A DNA stretch of 64,000 nucleotides from Corynebacterium jeddahense (GCF_028609865.1 NZ_CP063194.1:2170001-2234000), one strand, 5' to 3'; counted from the first letter of the stretch, positions 53,005 to 63,530 are shown. Program-made: numbers and translations. Notes: generated by a model not told the origin, from the sequence alone.

Positions 53005-56000
53005 TTACTTCCACCAAACCAGGAAGGTTTGGAAAAACTCTCGGTTATCGTACAAAACCTTGGCCCCCGCGCCCAAGAGGGCGAACAGGCCGAGCAGGAT
53101 CGGCAGTAGATCCGGCCGCGAGGACCCGAGGCTCGAGGTCCCCTCGGAGCTCTTGCGTATCGACGCCCCTTCGGCCTCGACCCGCACCCCGAACGAGCCC
53201 TGCGACCCGTCGTCGTACGTCACGGTGACCGGGACGGTGATGGTTTCGCCGGCCGCGTCCTCCGGCGCGGTGACGACGAGGGCGTTGCCCTTCGCGTCGA
53301 GCTCGACCGTCCAGCCCTTGGCGTCGAACGCGCCGAGGGAGAACGGCTGCTCCACGGCGTGCTCCGGCGTCGGCAGGTCCACGCGCGTGGTGGTGCCGGT
53401 GCGGACGGCGGCGGAGACGTCGTCAAGCTTCGTGCCCTGTGCCAGCGTGCGGGCGCCGCCGGCGGTGAGCACGTTGAGGCGCGCGGACGTGATGGTCTGC
53501 GAGCCATCCGGGAACGTGACCACGACCGGGATGTCGCGCACGCCCGGCAGCGCGCTGTCGAGCACCACAAGGGTGAGCGCGCCGGTGCCCGGGTCGATCT
53601 CGGTGCGAACGCCCAGCATCGGCTTGAGCAGGGAGAACGTCGCTCCGCTCACGCTCGGCTTGAGCACCGTCGACGCGCCGGCACGCAGATCGGTGGTCGG
53701 GTAGTCGACCGGGGTGGCCGCCGCCGCGCCGCGCACGACGGTCGCGGGGATCTCCACAGTGCGCTGCGAGCCGTCCGGGAAGGTGACCACGACCGGGATC
53801 ATCGCCGCGAACGGGTCATCCTCGCCGCCCGGGCGGGCGACGGTGACCGCGCCGGTGGCCGGGTCGACGGACGCCTGCCAGCCGGGGGTGTCGAAGGACG
53901 CGGCGAGCGCGAACGTCGTGCCCACCGGGAAGTCGGTGGGCAGCACCGTGGCGGTCGTGCCCTCCGTGACCACGGCGGGGCGCCAGGACACCGCGTGGTC
54001 CGTCGCGTCAGACTTCGTCTGCACCGGGACGGTGATCTCCTGCACGGAGCCGTCCGGCAGCACGAGCTTGAGCGGCACGTCGAAGCCGGCGCCCGCCGGG
54101 GCGTCAACCGGCACGGAGATGCGGATCGCGCCGGTCTCCGGGTCCACCGTCACCGGCAGGGCCGTGAGGCCGTCGAGCTGGAACCGCGCGCCCTCGGGCA
54201 GCGAGCCCACCGGGAAGACGAGGATGCTGCCGTCCTCTTGGTACACCGGCGAGGTGTAGCGGGAGCTGGCCGCCGTCTGGTCCGCCAGGGTGGCGCCGTT
54301 GTGGGCCGCGACGTGGGCGGAAATCTGCTTCCGCGTGCCGTCGGAGAACGTCACGGTAACGGAAACGTCGATATCCGCCGCGTTGCCCTCCGGCGCGGTC
54401 GCGCGCAGCTCGCCCGTCTCCAGGTTCACGCTCACGTCCCAGCCCTTGTAGTCCGCGTCCGGGTCGGTGAGGCTGTACTCGGTGTACACCGGCAGCTCCT
54501 TAGCCACCTGCGGGACGTAGACGGTCTGGCCCGGGCGAGCGCCCATGCCCTCGGCGTAGGCCGGGGTGTAGAACTTCTGGAACTCGGCGGCGTCGACGTC
54601 GAACGGCGCGACAACGTCAGTAGTCGTGCCGTCCGGGAAGGTGATGCGCACCGGGACGTTGATCGGGGTGCCAGCGGGCGCATCGAGCGGGGCCTGCAGC
54701 GTGACGACGCCCGTCGCCGCATCCACCGTCGCACCCGAGTACGCGGTGCTATAGGTCGTGCCCTTCGGCAGCGGCTGGTCCTCGAGCACGCTGCCGGCGC
54801 TCTCAATGTCGCCGACGGGGCGCTGCCCGGAGTTCGATTCGCCCGCGCGAACGTAGGCCGGGCGGTAGCTCGGGGTGATGCGGGCGTTGTCAGCCCCCGG
54901 CGCCGCGACCTCGACCGTGATCGTCTTGCGCTGGCCGCTTCGCGTCACAACATCGACGGTGTACGTCCCCAGCGCGGTATTGCGCAGCGGGCGGGCCTCA
55001 ACCTCGCCCTCCGGGCTGACGGTGATCCAGTCAGGGGCGTCGCCTACGACGCGCACCGCGCCCTCACCCTCGGGCTTAGTCAGCGGCTGCGCGTATTTGC
55101 GATCGCCCGCGCGGACGGTGACCGGAGCCCAGGTGTACTCGCCGGTCGGCGCCGGAGCGGTCGGCTCCGTGGTCGACGGCTGCCCGGAGGTCGACGGCTG
55201 GTTAGAGGTCGACGGCTTCGTGGTCGTCGTCGGCTCGGTGGTCGGCGTCGGCTGGTCGGAGATCGACGGCTGGTTCGACGCGGAGGGCTTCGTCGTGAGC
55301 TGACCGGTGGTCGACGGTTTGGTGGTGGTCGTCGGCGTCGGCTGCTCCGACGTCGTCGGCTGGTCGGAGACCGACGGCTTCGTGGTCGTCGTCGGCTTGG
55401 TCGTCGAGGTCGGCTCGGTGGTCGACGGCTTCGTGGTCGTCGTCGGCTTGGTCGTCGAGGTCGGCTGCTCGGACGTGGACGGCTCGGTCGTCGGCTTCGT
55501 GGTCGTCGTCGGCTTCGTCGTCGAGGTCGGCTCGGTGGTCGACGGCTTCGTGATCGTCGTCGGCGTCGGCTGCTCCGAAGTAGACGGCTCGGTCGTCGGC
55601 TTCGTGGTCGTCGTCGTCTGGTTCGACGTGGTCGGCTTCGTGGTCGTCGTCGGCTTGGTCGTCGAGGTCGGCTGCTCGGACGTGGACGGCTCAGAGGTCG
55701 ACGGCTTCGTGGTCGTCGTCGGCTCGACGGAGGTGCTCGGCTTCGTCGTCGAAGTCGGCTCGGTGGTCGACGGCTTCGTGGTCGTCGTCGGCTTGGTCAT
55801 CGAGGTCGGCTGCTCGGACGTGGACGGCTCGGTCGTCGGCTCCGTGGTCGTCGTTGGCTGGTTCGACGTGGTCGGCTTCGTGGTCGTCGTTGGCTGGTTC
55901 GACGTGGTCGGCTTCGTGGTCGTCGTTGGCTGGTTCGACGTGGTCGGCTTCGTGGTCGTCGTCGGCTGGTTCGACGTGGTCGGCTCCGTGGTCGTCGTCG

Positions 56001-57327
56001 GCTTGGTCGTCGAGGTAGGCTGCTCCGACGTGGACGGCTCGGTGGTCGACGGCTTCGTGGTCGTCGTCGGCTCGACGGAGGTGCTCGGCTTCGTCGTCGA
56101 AGTCGGCTCAGAGGTCGACGGCTTCGTGGTCGTCGTCGGCTCGACGGAGGCGCTCGGCTTCGTCGTCGAGGTCGGCTCGGTGGTCGACGGCTTCGTGGTC
56201 GTCGAGGTAGGCTGCTCCGACGCGGACGGCTCAGAGGTCGACGGCTCAGAGGTCGACGGCTCAGAGGTCGACGGCTCAGTCGTCGGCGTCGGCTGCTCTG
56301 AGGTAGACGGCTCGGTCGTCGGTTGCTCCGACGTCGTCGGGGTTGGCTCCTTCACCACGATCGGCACCTTGTCCTGCAGTACCTGGTCATCCTTGGTGAT
56401 GATGTCCACGGTCGCCTCGTAGCTGCCCGGCTTCGTCGGGGTGCCGGTGATCACGCTGTTCTCGGAGTCGTAGGTCATGCCATCCGGCAGGCCAGAGACC
56501 TCGACGGAGGACGCGTTCGACGTGTCCACCGGGATGTTCAGCGGCTGGCCCGCCTCGACCGAGTCCTGCGGCGCGGGGGCGAGCTCCGCGGAGGTCGGCG
56601 CCGGGAGGTCCTTCGGGTCCTTCACCGTAATGGTGAATGTCTTCGTCGTGGGTGTGCCGCTCACCGCGGCGGTGACGGTGTACACTCCCGGCGTCGAGGG
56701 CGCGCCCTTGAGGTAGACGTGCTGGTAGCGGTTCAGGGCGCGGGAGTCGTCGACGGTCAGGCCGTCGGGCAGGCCGCTCTGGATGCCCAGCTTGGACCCG
56801 CTGGGCACCTTCACCGCGCGGATATGCACCGGGTGGATCTCCTTGCCCGCCCAGAAGGTCTGGTATTCCACCGGGTCGATCGCCGGTTCGGGGGCGAGCG
56901 CCACGGTCGCGTTGAGCACCTTCCGCGATCCGTCAGCCCAGGTCGTGAGCACGGGGATCGTGAACGTGTCGGAGAGGTTCTCGGCCTCCGCAAGGTCCGG
57001 GGTGACGGAGAGCTCGCCTGTGGAAGCGTCGACAAGCTTGACGCCCCAGCCGGACGGCACCTGGCCGGCGATCTCAAAGTGCGTGGGCTTGTGCACCGTC
57101 AGCCTGTTCACGTTCGGCTTGAGCGTTGACGTTTGGCCGAAACGCACCGTCGTGGTGCCGCCGTAATTCACCAGCGAGGCCGACGCGTCGGACGCCTGTG
57201 CCTCCCCCGCGAGGTGCGGCATGGCCACGGGCTGCACCACGCCGGCCACGAGCGACAGTCCCAGCGCGCACGCCGCCAGCGACGTTCCCCGCCGCGGAGT
57301 GGTTGCCTTGCGGTGCTGTCCTGCCAT
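53005..57327 (-). CDS. giant Thr-rich adhesin with Rib/YPDG-type repeats
   Basis: 1440 residues. Signal peptide about 1-45. The N-terminal domains (50-320) include Ig-like units with LPDGLTVDD and LPDGMTYDS. A Thr/Ser/Pro/Lys stalk (about 330-730) is built of variations on TTTKPTTSNQP and STSEQPT and corresponds to DNA repeats at 55150-56340. At least six domains follow with xVTFPDGSxxxxxVP, the YPDG/Rib-like beta unit (730-1390). The C-terminus has a membrane helix (LLPILLGLFALLGAGAKVLY) and an aromatic tail, no LPXTG. Phase or length variation of the stalk is possible. It precedes the metalloprotease on the same strand. Confidence 0.85.
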   Translation of the reverse strand: MAGQHRKATTPRRGTSLAACALGLSLVAGVVQPVAMPHLAGEAQASDASASLVNYGGTTTVRFGQTSTLKPNVNRLTVHKPTHFEIAGQVPSGWGVKLVDASTGELSVTPDLAEAENLSDTFTIPVLTTWADGSRKVLNATVALAPEPAIDPVEYQTFWAGKEIHPVHIRAVKVPSGSKLGIQSGLPDGLTVDDSRALNRYQHVYLKGAPSTPGVYTVTAAVSGTPTTKTFTITVKDPKDLPAPTSAELAPAPQDSVEAGQPLNIPVDTSNASSVEVSGLPDGMTYDSENSVITGTPTKPGSYEATVDIITKDDQVLQDKVPIVVKEPTPTTSEQPTTEPSTSEQPTPTTEPSTSEPSTSEPSTSEPSASEQPTSTTTKPSTTEPTSTTKPSASVEPTTTTKPSTSEPTSTTKPSTSVEPTTTTKPSTTEPSTSEQPTSTTKPTTTTEPTTSNQPTTTTKPTTSNQPTTTTKPTTSNQPTTTTKPTTSNQPTTTTEPTTEPSTSEQPTSMTKPTTTTKPSTTEPTSTTKPSTSVEPTTTTKPSTSEPSTSEQPTSTTKPTTTTKPTTSNQTTTTTKPTTEPSTSEQPTPTTITKPSTTEPTSTTKPTTTTKPTTEPSTSEQPTSTTKPTTTTKPSTTEPTSTTKPTTTTKPSVSDQPTTSEQPTPTTTTKPSTTGQLTTKPSASNQPSISDQPTPTTEPTTTTKPSTSNQPSTSGQPSTTEPTAPAPTGEYTWAPVTVRAGDRKYAQPLTKPEGEGAVRVVGDAPDWITVSPEGEVEARPLRNTALGTYTVDVVTRSGQRKTITVEVAAPGADNARITPSYRPAYVRAGESNSGQRPVGDIESAGSVLEDQPLPKGTTYSTAYSGATVDAATGVVTLQAPLDAPAGTPINVPVRITFPDGTTTDVVAPFDVDAAEFQKFYTPAYAEGMGARPGQTVYVPQVAKELPVYTEYSLTDPDADYKGWDVSVNLETGELRATAPEGNAADIDVSVTVTFSDGTRKQISAHVAAHNGATLADQTAASSRYTSPVYQEDGSILVFPVGSLPEGARFQLDGLTALPVTVDPETGAIRISVPVDAPAGAGFDVPLKLVLPDGSVQEITVPVQTKSDATDHAVSWRPAVVTEGTTATVLPTDFPVGTTFALAASFDTPGWQASVDPATGAVTVARPGGEDDPFAAMIPVVVTFPDGSQRTVEIPATVVRGAAAATPVDYPTTDLRAGASTVLKPSVSGATFSLLKPMLGVRTEIDPGTGALTLVVLDSALPGVRDIPVVVTFPDGSQTITSARLNVLTAGGARTLAQGTKLDDVSAAVRTGTTTRVDLPTPEHAVEQPFSLGAFDAKGWTVELDAKGNALVVTAPEDAAGETITVPVTVTYDDGSQGSFGVRVEAEGASIRKSSEGTSSLGSSRPDLLPILLGLFALLGAGAKVLYDNREFFQTFLVWWK

Positions 57328-57460
57328 TGGGAGACCCCTTTTATGTCCAACTTAGAAATTGCAAGCCCAAATTACAGTCCGCAATACGGTTCTTGCCATT
57401 CGTAAATGTATAGCGTGCTTACCGCATCAGGCAACCTAATGTCTGTAAAACTTGGAAAGA

Positions 57461-57485
57461 GGGGCCGTCGCGTATCGACGACCCC
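57461..57485 (-). terminator. terminator of pta–ackA
   Basis: Minus strand: GGGGTCGTCG / CGACGGCCCC stem with loop ATACG, then TCTTTCC. A CGTCGATACGC site forms one arm and the loop. Confidence 0.6.
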
Positions 57486-57512
57486 TCCGGCCCCACCCCT
57501 TCAACCAGGCAG

Positions 57513-58718
57513 CTACGCCACCCGCGCGGCCACCGCGGCGGCCTTCTGCGCGATCGCCAGCTCCTCGTTGGTGGGCACGACCAGCACCTTCACCTTCGAC
57601 TCGTCGGTGGAGATGATGCGCGGGCCGTCGTTCGGCTGCGCGTTGCGCTCCGGGTCGACCTCGATGCCGTACATCTTGAGGTTATCCAGCGCATCCATGC
57701 GGACGTCCTTATCGTTCTCGCCGACGCCGGCGGTGAATGTAATCGCGTCGACGCGGCCGAGTTCGATCATGTAGGAGCCGATGAACCGGCGCAGCTGGTT
57801 GATGTAGACGTTGTACGCCAGCCAGGCGTTCTCGTTCTCGTCCTCGATCATCGCGCGCAGCTCGCGGAAGTCGTTCACGCCCGACAGGCCCTTCACGCCG
57901 GACTGGCGGTTGAGCAGGTTATCGATCTCGTCGATAGTCATCCCGCCCTGGCGCACGAGGTGGAAGATGATGCCGGGGTCGATGTCGCCGGAGCGCGTGC
58001 CCATGACCAGGCCGGCGAGCGGTGTCAGGCCCATCGAGGTGTCAATCGGGTGGCCGTTCGCCACCGCGGAGGCGGACGCGCCGTTGCCCAGGTGCAGCAC
58101 GATCTGGCGGGTGTGCAGCGGGTCGCGGCCGATGAGCGCCGGAACCTGGGAGGACACGAACTCGTGCGAGGTGCCGTGGAAGCCGTAGCGGCGGATGAGG
58201 TTCTGCTCAGCCACGTCCGCGTTGATCGCGTAAAGGGCGGCCGCCGGGGGCAGGTCGCGGAAGAAGCCGGTGTCGAAGACGGCAACGTGCGGAATGTTCG
58301 GCAGCAGCGCGCGGGCGACCTCAATGCCGTCGATGTTCGCGGGGTTGTGCAGCGGCGCGAGCGGAATGAGATCCCGGATCATCTCCACGACGGGGTCGAC
58401 GATGAGCTCCGGCTCCGAGAACACCATGCCGCCGTGGACCACGCGGTGGCCCGCCGCGACGATGTCGAGTTGGGTGGGGCCGATGCCTTTGGCGTCGAGA
58501 AGCTTGAATGTCTCCTGCAGCCCCACGGCGTGGGTGGGCACCGCCTTCTGCACGACGAACTTATCGCCGGCGTACTTCACGGTGATGCGGCCCTGCGGCT
58601 CGCCGATCTGCTCCACCAGGCCGGAGACGAACGGGGCCTCCGAGGCACCCGCAGTGGGGTCGACAATCTGGAACTTGATAGAGGACGAGCCCGAGTTGAT
58701 GACGAGGACGTAAGACAT
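57513..58718 (-). CDS. ackA: acetate kinase
   Basis: 401 residues. Acetate + ATP to acetyl phosphate. Signatures: [12 protein letters not shown] (N-terminal), [15 protein letters not shown] (catalytic Asp), [27 protein letters not shown], and FTAGVGEND. Full length. It directly follows pta with no gap (1 bp), as in C. glutamicum. Confidence 0.98.
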   Translation of the reverse strand: MSYVLVINSGSSSIKFQIVDPTAGASEAPFVSGLVEQIGEPQGRITVKYAGDKFVVQKAVPTHAVGLQETFKLLDAKGIGPTQLDIVAAGHRVVHGGMVFSEPELIVDPVVEMIRDLIPLAPLHNPANIDGIEVARALLPNIPHVAVFDTGFFRDLPPAAALYAINADVAEQNLIRRYGFHGTSHEFVSSQVPALIGRDPLHTRQIVLHLGNGASASAVANGHPIDTSMGLTPLAGLVMGTRSGDIDPGIIFHLVRQGGMTIDEIDNLLNRQSGVKGLSGVNDFRELRAMIEDENENAWLAYNVYINQLRRFIGSYMIELGRVDAITFTAGVGENDKDVRMDALDNLKMYGIEVDPERNAQPNDGPRIISTDESKVKVLVVPTNEELAIAQKAAAVAARVA

Positions 58719-60068
58719 TTACTTCGCCCCCGCCTGGATCGCCGTGATGGCGACGGTGTTCACGATGTCCGGCACGGTCGCGCCGCGGGAGAGGTCGTTG
58801 ACCGGCTTGTTCAGGCCCTGCAGCACCGGGCCGACGGCAAGCGCGCCGCCGGTGCGCTGGGCGATCTTGTAACCCGCGTTGCCGGCCTCGAGGTCGGGGA
58901 AGATGAACACGTTGGCCTGGCCCGCAACCGGGGAATCCGGCGCCTTCTTCTTGCCCACGCCCGGGTCGCACGCGGCGTCGAACTGCAGCGGGCCGTCGAC
59001 AACAAGCTCCGGGTCCGCCTGCTTCGCGGCCTCCACGGCGGCGACGGCGCGGTCCACGTCCGGGCCCGAGCCGGAGGTGCCGGTGGAGTAGGACAGGATG
59101 GCCACCTTCGGGTCGATGCCGAACTGCGCGGCCGTCTTCGCGGACACCGCGGCAATCTCGCCGATCTGCTCCGCGGTCGGGTTCGGGTTCACCGCGCAGT
59201 CACCGAACGCCCACAGGCGGTCCTGCATAACCATGAGGAAGATCGAGGACACGACGGACGCGCCCGGCGCGGTCTTGATGATCTGGAAGGACGGCTTGAT
59301 CGTGTGCGCCGTCGTATGCGCGGCGCCGGAGACCATGCCGTCGGCGAGGCCCTTGTGCACCATCATGGTGCCGAAGTAGGAGACGTCCTTCATCGTCTCG
59401 CGCGCCTCCTCGACGGTGACGCCCTTCTTCTTGCGCAGCTCCGCGAAGTCGTTGGCGAACTCCTCCGCCAGCTCCGACTCGAGGTGGTTGACCAGGTGCG
59501 CCTGGGACAGGTCGAGGCCGAGCTCGGCGGCGCGCGCCTGCATCGCGTCCACGTCGCCGAGGATGGTCAGCTCGGCCACCGCCTGCTTGAGCAGCTGGTC
59601 CGCGGCCTGGAGGATGCGGTCGTCGTCGCCCTCGGGCAGCACGATGTGCTTGCGGTTCGCCGTCGCCTGCTCGAGGAGTCGGTGCTCGAAGACCACCGGG
59701 CCCATCACCTGCGCGGCGTTCGCCTCCCCCACCTCGATGCCGTCGAGGTCGCCTTCGCTTATCGACGCCACCACGGCCCCCAACGCCTCAATCCGGCGCT
59801 GCGCGAGCTTGGCCGCCTTCGCGTCGCCGGCGACGAGCAGCACGGGCACGCCGAGCGCGGCGGCGAGCTCCGCGTCGAAGTTGTAGTCGCCGGTGCCGAT
59901 GACGAGCGCGCCCTCGGCCGGGACGGCGCCGGAATTGTAGATCTCGGCGACCGTATCGCCCTCGACGCGGACCGGGGAGAGCTCGAGCCTGCCGGCGAGC
60001 TGGTCCAGGTCGAGCCCGTCAAGGGTGCGGTTCGCAGCGGTTACGAGCAGGGACTGGTGTTGGGACAT
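58719..60068 (-). CDS. pta: phosphate acetyltransferase
   Basis: 449 residues from ATG 60068 (MSQHQSLLVTAANR), with AAAGGTGAAG upstream. Acetyl-CoA + Pi to acetyl phosphate. An N-terminal DRTGG-like domain (about 1-120) precedes the PTA_PTB domain (about 130-445) with GDDDRILQAAD, DGMVSGAAHTTAHTIKPS, ILSYSTGTSG and FIFPDLEAGN. The P-loop-like BioD domain of enterobacterial Pta is missing, as usual for actinobacteria. One CGTCGATAAGC site at 59757. Confidence 0.97.
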   Translation of the reverse strand: MSQHQSLLVTAANRTLDGLDLDQLAGRLELSPVRVEGDTVAEIYNSGAVPAEGALVIGTGDYNFDAELAAALGVPVLLVAGDAKAAKLAQRRIEALGAVVASISEGDLDGIEVGEANAAQVMGPVVFEHRLLEQATANRKHIVLPEGDDDRILQAADQLLKQAVAELTILGDVDAMQARAAELGLDLSQAHLVNHLESELAEEFANDFAELRKKKGVTVEEARETMKDVSYFGTMMVHKGLADGMVSGAAHTTAHTIKPSFQIIKTAPGASVVSSIFLMVMQDRLWAFGDCAVNPNPTAEQIGEIAAVSAKTAAQFGIDPKVAILSYSTGTSGSGPDVDRAVAAVEAAKQADPELVVDGPLQFDAACDPGVGKKKAPDSPVAGQANVFIFPDLEAGNAGYKIAQRTGGALAVGPVLQGLNKPVNDLSRGATVPDIVNTVAITAIQAGAK

Positions 60069-60146
60069 GGCTTCACCTTTCGTCGTGGGCAAACATGCAC
60101 CAGTCTACCGGCGTGGCCCGGGCCCCGAGGGGAAGAAAGATGTGAC

Positions 60147-61229
60147 CTATTTCTCCCTGGCGACGTCGCGCATCGCTCGCACGGCTTGGTCCGTGCGCTG
60201 CCTGGCCTCCGCGGCGGAGTCCGCCGTGGCGAGGACCAGGGCGCCGTCGCCAAGCACCCGCACCGTCGTCTCCTCCACCGCCATCGCGGCGGCGAGCTCG
60301 CGCATCGACGGGCGCACGCCCGGCACGAACCGGGCGGCGCCGGGGCTAACGAGCGTCGAATCGATGGGCAGGCGCTGCGTCGCGCGAGCTTGCAGGTCGA
60401 ACTGGTTGATGCGCTGCGTGACAAACGTGACCAGGCCGTCGCGGCTCGGGCGCGGGGTGACCTGCGAGAAGTAGACGTCGTCGCCGGAGACGAACATCTC
60501 CACCGAAAAGATGCCGCAGCACGCGAGCGCGCCAGTGATGCGCGCGGCGATCGAGCGCGCGTTGTCCATCGCCCCCTCCGGCAGCGGCGCGGGCTGCCAC
60601 GCCTCGACGAGTTTGCCGTCGCGGTGGCGGGTGCCGATCGGCTCGCAGAACCACGTGGCCAGCTGTCCCGTCTGCGGATCGATGGAGCGCGCCGCGAGGA
60701 TGGTCACCTCAAAGTCGAAGTCGATGTAGCGCTCCACCACCGCACCCTGGCCCACTCCCCTATCGGCGTTGCGCCACGCATCCGCGAGGTTCGCGTCGCT
60801 GCGTACGAAGCTGAACCCCTCGCCGTCGTTGGACGTGGGCGACTTGACCACGCACGGGTACCCGATGCGCTCAATGGCGTCCTGCATTTCCTGCGGGGTG
60901 CGGGCGAACTGGTAATCCAGCGTGGGAAGCCCCAGCTTCTCGCTGGCTTGGGTGCGCACCGCCATGCGGTCCGCGGTGTGACGGCATGCGTCTACAGACG
61001 GCGCCACCGTCGCCCCCACCCGCGCCGCCGCCGCCTCGACGTCCTCGATGGTGTCGCTCGCGCCGCCGGTGGTGACGATAATGTCGGGGCGGAACTCGTC
61101 CACCGCCCGCGCGCCGCCGGTGCGGGTGTCGAACCCGAGGCGGCGGTACGCCTGCTCCAGCTCCTTCGCCATCGGGGAGGTGCCCAGGATCAGCGCGCGA
61201 CGCGGCTCAGCGGGATGCGGAACTGTCAT
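60147..61229 (-). CDS. PurT-like ATP-grasp (formate-dependent GAR transformylase) homologue
   Basis: 360 residues from ATG 61229. The order RALILGTSPMAKELEQAYRRLG, KLGLPTLDYQFARTPQEM, IGYPCVVKS, VERYIDFDFEVTILAARS, EPIGTRHRDGKLVEAWQP, GIFSVEMFVSGDDVYFSQVTPRPSRDGLVT follows PurT throughout. It is 30-45 residues shorter: the N-terminal IAVDRYANAPAMQVAH-type stretch is absent, and the ATP-loop SSSGKG is replaced by SNDGEG. The PRPHD active-site stretch is PRPSRD here. It is near pta as in C. glutamicum purT, so descent is likely, but substrate specificity may have changed. Confidence 0.75.
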   Translation of the reverse strand: MTVPHPAEPRRALILGTSPMAKELEQAYRRLGFDTRTGGARAVDEFRPDIIVTTGGASDTIEDVEAAAARVGATVAPSVDACRHTADRMAVRTQASEKLGLPTLDYQFARTPQEMQDAIERIGYPCVVKSPTSNDGEGFSFVRSDANLADAWRNADRGVGQGAVVERYIDFDFEVTILAARSIDPQTGQLATWFCEPIGTRHRDGKLVEAWQPAPLPEGAMDNARSIAARITGALACCGIFSVEMFVSGDDVYFSQVTPRPSRDGLVTFVTQRINQFDLQARATQRLPIDSTLVSPGAARFVPGVRPSMRELAAAMAVEETTVRVLGDGALVLATADSAAEARQRTDQAVRAMRDVAREK

Positions 61230-61286
61230 GGTCGCCAATTATCCCACAGGAGCGGGCGCGGGCTGGAACGGTGGTAACTCCGCACC

Positions 61287-61323
61287 CAAAACGCCCCCGC
61301 TTCCCGGAAAGGAAGCGGGGGCG
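61287..61323 (-). terminator. terminator of truncated adhesin gene
   Basis: Perfect 13-bp stem (CGCCCCCGCTTCC / GGAAGCGGGGGCG) and TTTT on the minus strand. Confidence 0.85.
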
Positions 61324-61367
61324 CGAGCGCGGCTCTGCAGGTGAGGCGAAGCCTCCGGGCCCGAGCC

Positions 61368-63131
61368 TTACTTCGTCGGCTTGGTCACCGTGGTCGATTC
61401 GACCTTGGTGTAGGTCTTGCCGGACGAACCCTTGAGCTCGAGGTTCTTCGCGGAGCTACCACCACCGGGGGTGCAGTTGTCGTAGATGATCGTGCCGGAG
61501 AGGATACCGGCGGCGATCAGCGCGAGGCCTGCACCGACGGTTGCCACGTCGAGGCCGAACTGGCGCAGCTGGGAGTTCACAGCTTCAACCTGGAGCGCGA
61601 GGTCCTCGTTGAAGATGCCCATCTGCTGCTGGATCCGGGCGTTTGCCAGGCGGATCTGCTCGGAGTACTGCTCCACGATCGGGGTCAGGCCCGGGATGGC
61701 CGTCTGGGTTGCCAGGCCGATCGGGATGAGCAGCAGCAGCGGCAGCCCGAAGCCGACCGAGGTAGCGATGCAGCGGTTGCGCTCATCGTCGGTCAGACCC
61801 GGCTTCGGCGTCTCCGTCGGCTTCGGCTCGCTCGTCGGCTTGTCCTCGCCCTTCGGCGTGGATGCCTTGTTGAACGGGTCGGAGCCGCCCTTGATCTCGT
61901 CGATGTTGGACACACCGTCGCCGTCAAAGTCGCCGGTCGGGTCCAGGATGGACTTGCCGTCCTTGCCCACCAGCTCGAATTTCGCGTCGCCCGTGAGCGG
62001 GTCCTTCACGCCGGAGAGCGTGATGGAGCCCGTCGCGGTCGGCTCGGCGATGCCTTCGAACTGCTTCTTGAAGTCGTCCCAGGACGTGGTGCCGTTCGGG
62101 AACTTCTGCTTGAAGGAGTCCTGCAGCTGCGTCTCGGACGGAGCCTGGCCGGTGATCGCGCCCTTGTCGTCGATCGTGAAGGCCCAGTTGTCCGCGCCCT
62201 TCGACGGGGTCACGCCGGTCTTCTCGATCGGGGCGTTCACCGTCTGGTCAGCGAACGGGTCCTTCGTCGTGCCCTTCGCACCCGGCTTCACCTGCGTGGC
62301 GTCTGCGCCGTATTCCGGAGCGATGACGTTGATGCGCAGGTCGTCGCCGTTCTCGTCGCGGACAGTCTTGCCGTTGCCGTCCTTGATCACCACTCGAGCC
62401 TCACCCGGCTTCGTGCCCTTCGGCACGGTCACCGTGATGTTGCCCTCGTTGTCGATCTCCACCTTCGAGCCCGGGATCTCCTTGCCGTTCGGGCCGACAA
62501 CGGTACCGGTGTAGCCGCCGTCCTTCTTCGGGTTGTCGATGCGGCCGACCGTGTGCCCCTGGCCATCGGCCGGAACGTCCGGCGTGGTGACGCTGGAGGT
62601 GTGGGAGCCGTTGTCGTCGCGGTTCTTCTCGTGGCCGGTCACCGGCACCTCGACCTCGACCTTGCCGTTCGGCAGCGACGGATCCTCGATGGTCACGGTG
62701 ATCGGGCCATCGACATCAGTACCCGGCGTGACGACGACGTTTCCGTCGCCATCGATGGAAGCCTTGACTTCCTTGCCGTCCTCGTCCACCGCGGTGGCCT
62801 TGGTGCCCTCGGTCGGGTTCTTCACCACGATGCCGGTCGGCTGCTCATCCTCGGTCGGGTTGACCGGATGGACGCCGTTGCGATCGACCGTGACGCGGTT
62901 GTCATCGCGGTTCTTCTCGTGGCCGTTCACCGGCACCTCGACCTCGACCTTGCCGTTCGGCACGTCAGGATCGGTGATGGTCACGGTGATCGGGCCGTCG
63001 ACGTCCTCGCCCGGGATGACGCGGACCTTGCCCTGGTCGTCGATACGCACGTCAACGTCCTTGCCGTCTTCTTCAAGGCAATTCCCTTCGAAAGGAGTGG
63101 GGTGAACAGCGTCAAGGCTTTCAGCAAACAT
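61368..63131 (-). pseudogene. 5'-truncated giant adhesin (Rib-like repeats)
   Basis: 587 codons with no signal peptide. Two near-identical units (EDGKEVKASIDGDGNV..., PGTDVDGPITVTI, LPNGKVEVEVPVTGHEKNRDD) start immediately after a non-matching 15-residue head, so similarity begins mid-repeat near 63090. A Gly/Lys-rich domain, a Ca-binding DFDGDGVSNIDEI, a Pro/Thr linker, and a C-terminal region with two hydrophobic helices (ATSVGFGLPLLLLIPIGLATQ; VGAGLALIAAGILSGTIIY) and GGGSSAKNLELKGSSG follow, as in full-length corynebacterial surface proteins of 1500 residues or more. The missing 5' part means it is probably not exported. It could also be the donor end of a gene-switching system. Confidence 0.75.
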
Positions 63132-63530
63132 ATCATAGACATACGTCTGCGACGTTTGATCAACTGGAGATTACGCCGGCTCACAGTGCACTTCAACGCT
63201 TTTTGCCGACAAAGCCGAAAGATTGAAATTGGCTAAGGAATAGCGCTTTTCAAACTTCAGCGGGTGACCACAGCACCCAAGCGTCACCTGTTTGCCAATT
63301 GTTCCGTTTCGGTGCCTTTTGTTGACACGTGACCCCACAACGACATACTCGACCCGCCAGGCATATCGGGGCCCCTGAGAGAATCCCTCAAAATCTCTTT
63401 TCTACACATGTCCCCGCAATACCCCACCTTGGGGTGACCCCCGCCCACGCACGCAGCACTCCGGATGACACGCCGCATCTGTCAGAACGAATTACACTTT
63501 GCATAGCTCTACGATTCTGAGGAGGTCACC
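63132..63530. other. non-coding, AT-richer stretch with a candidate promoter
   Basis: No gene seen. TTGACA (63322-63327), 16-bp spacer, CATACT (63344-63349) could drive the ATPase gene with a long leader. Base composition drops here relative to the pta–purT side, marking a junction. Confidence 0.45.

Noticed and set aside
53359..56301. 980-codon open frame opposite the adhesin
   Set aside because: Translation is repetitive Arg/Gly/Leu mirroring the Thr-rich coding repeats; the minus-strand frame has signal peptide, domains and anchor.
55150..56340. Dense tandem repeats suggestive of a CRISPR array or minisatellite
   Set aside because: No regular repeat–spacer pattern; the repeats keep one reading frame and encode a Thr/Ser/Pro stalk.
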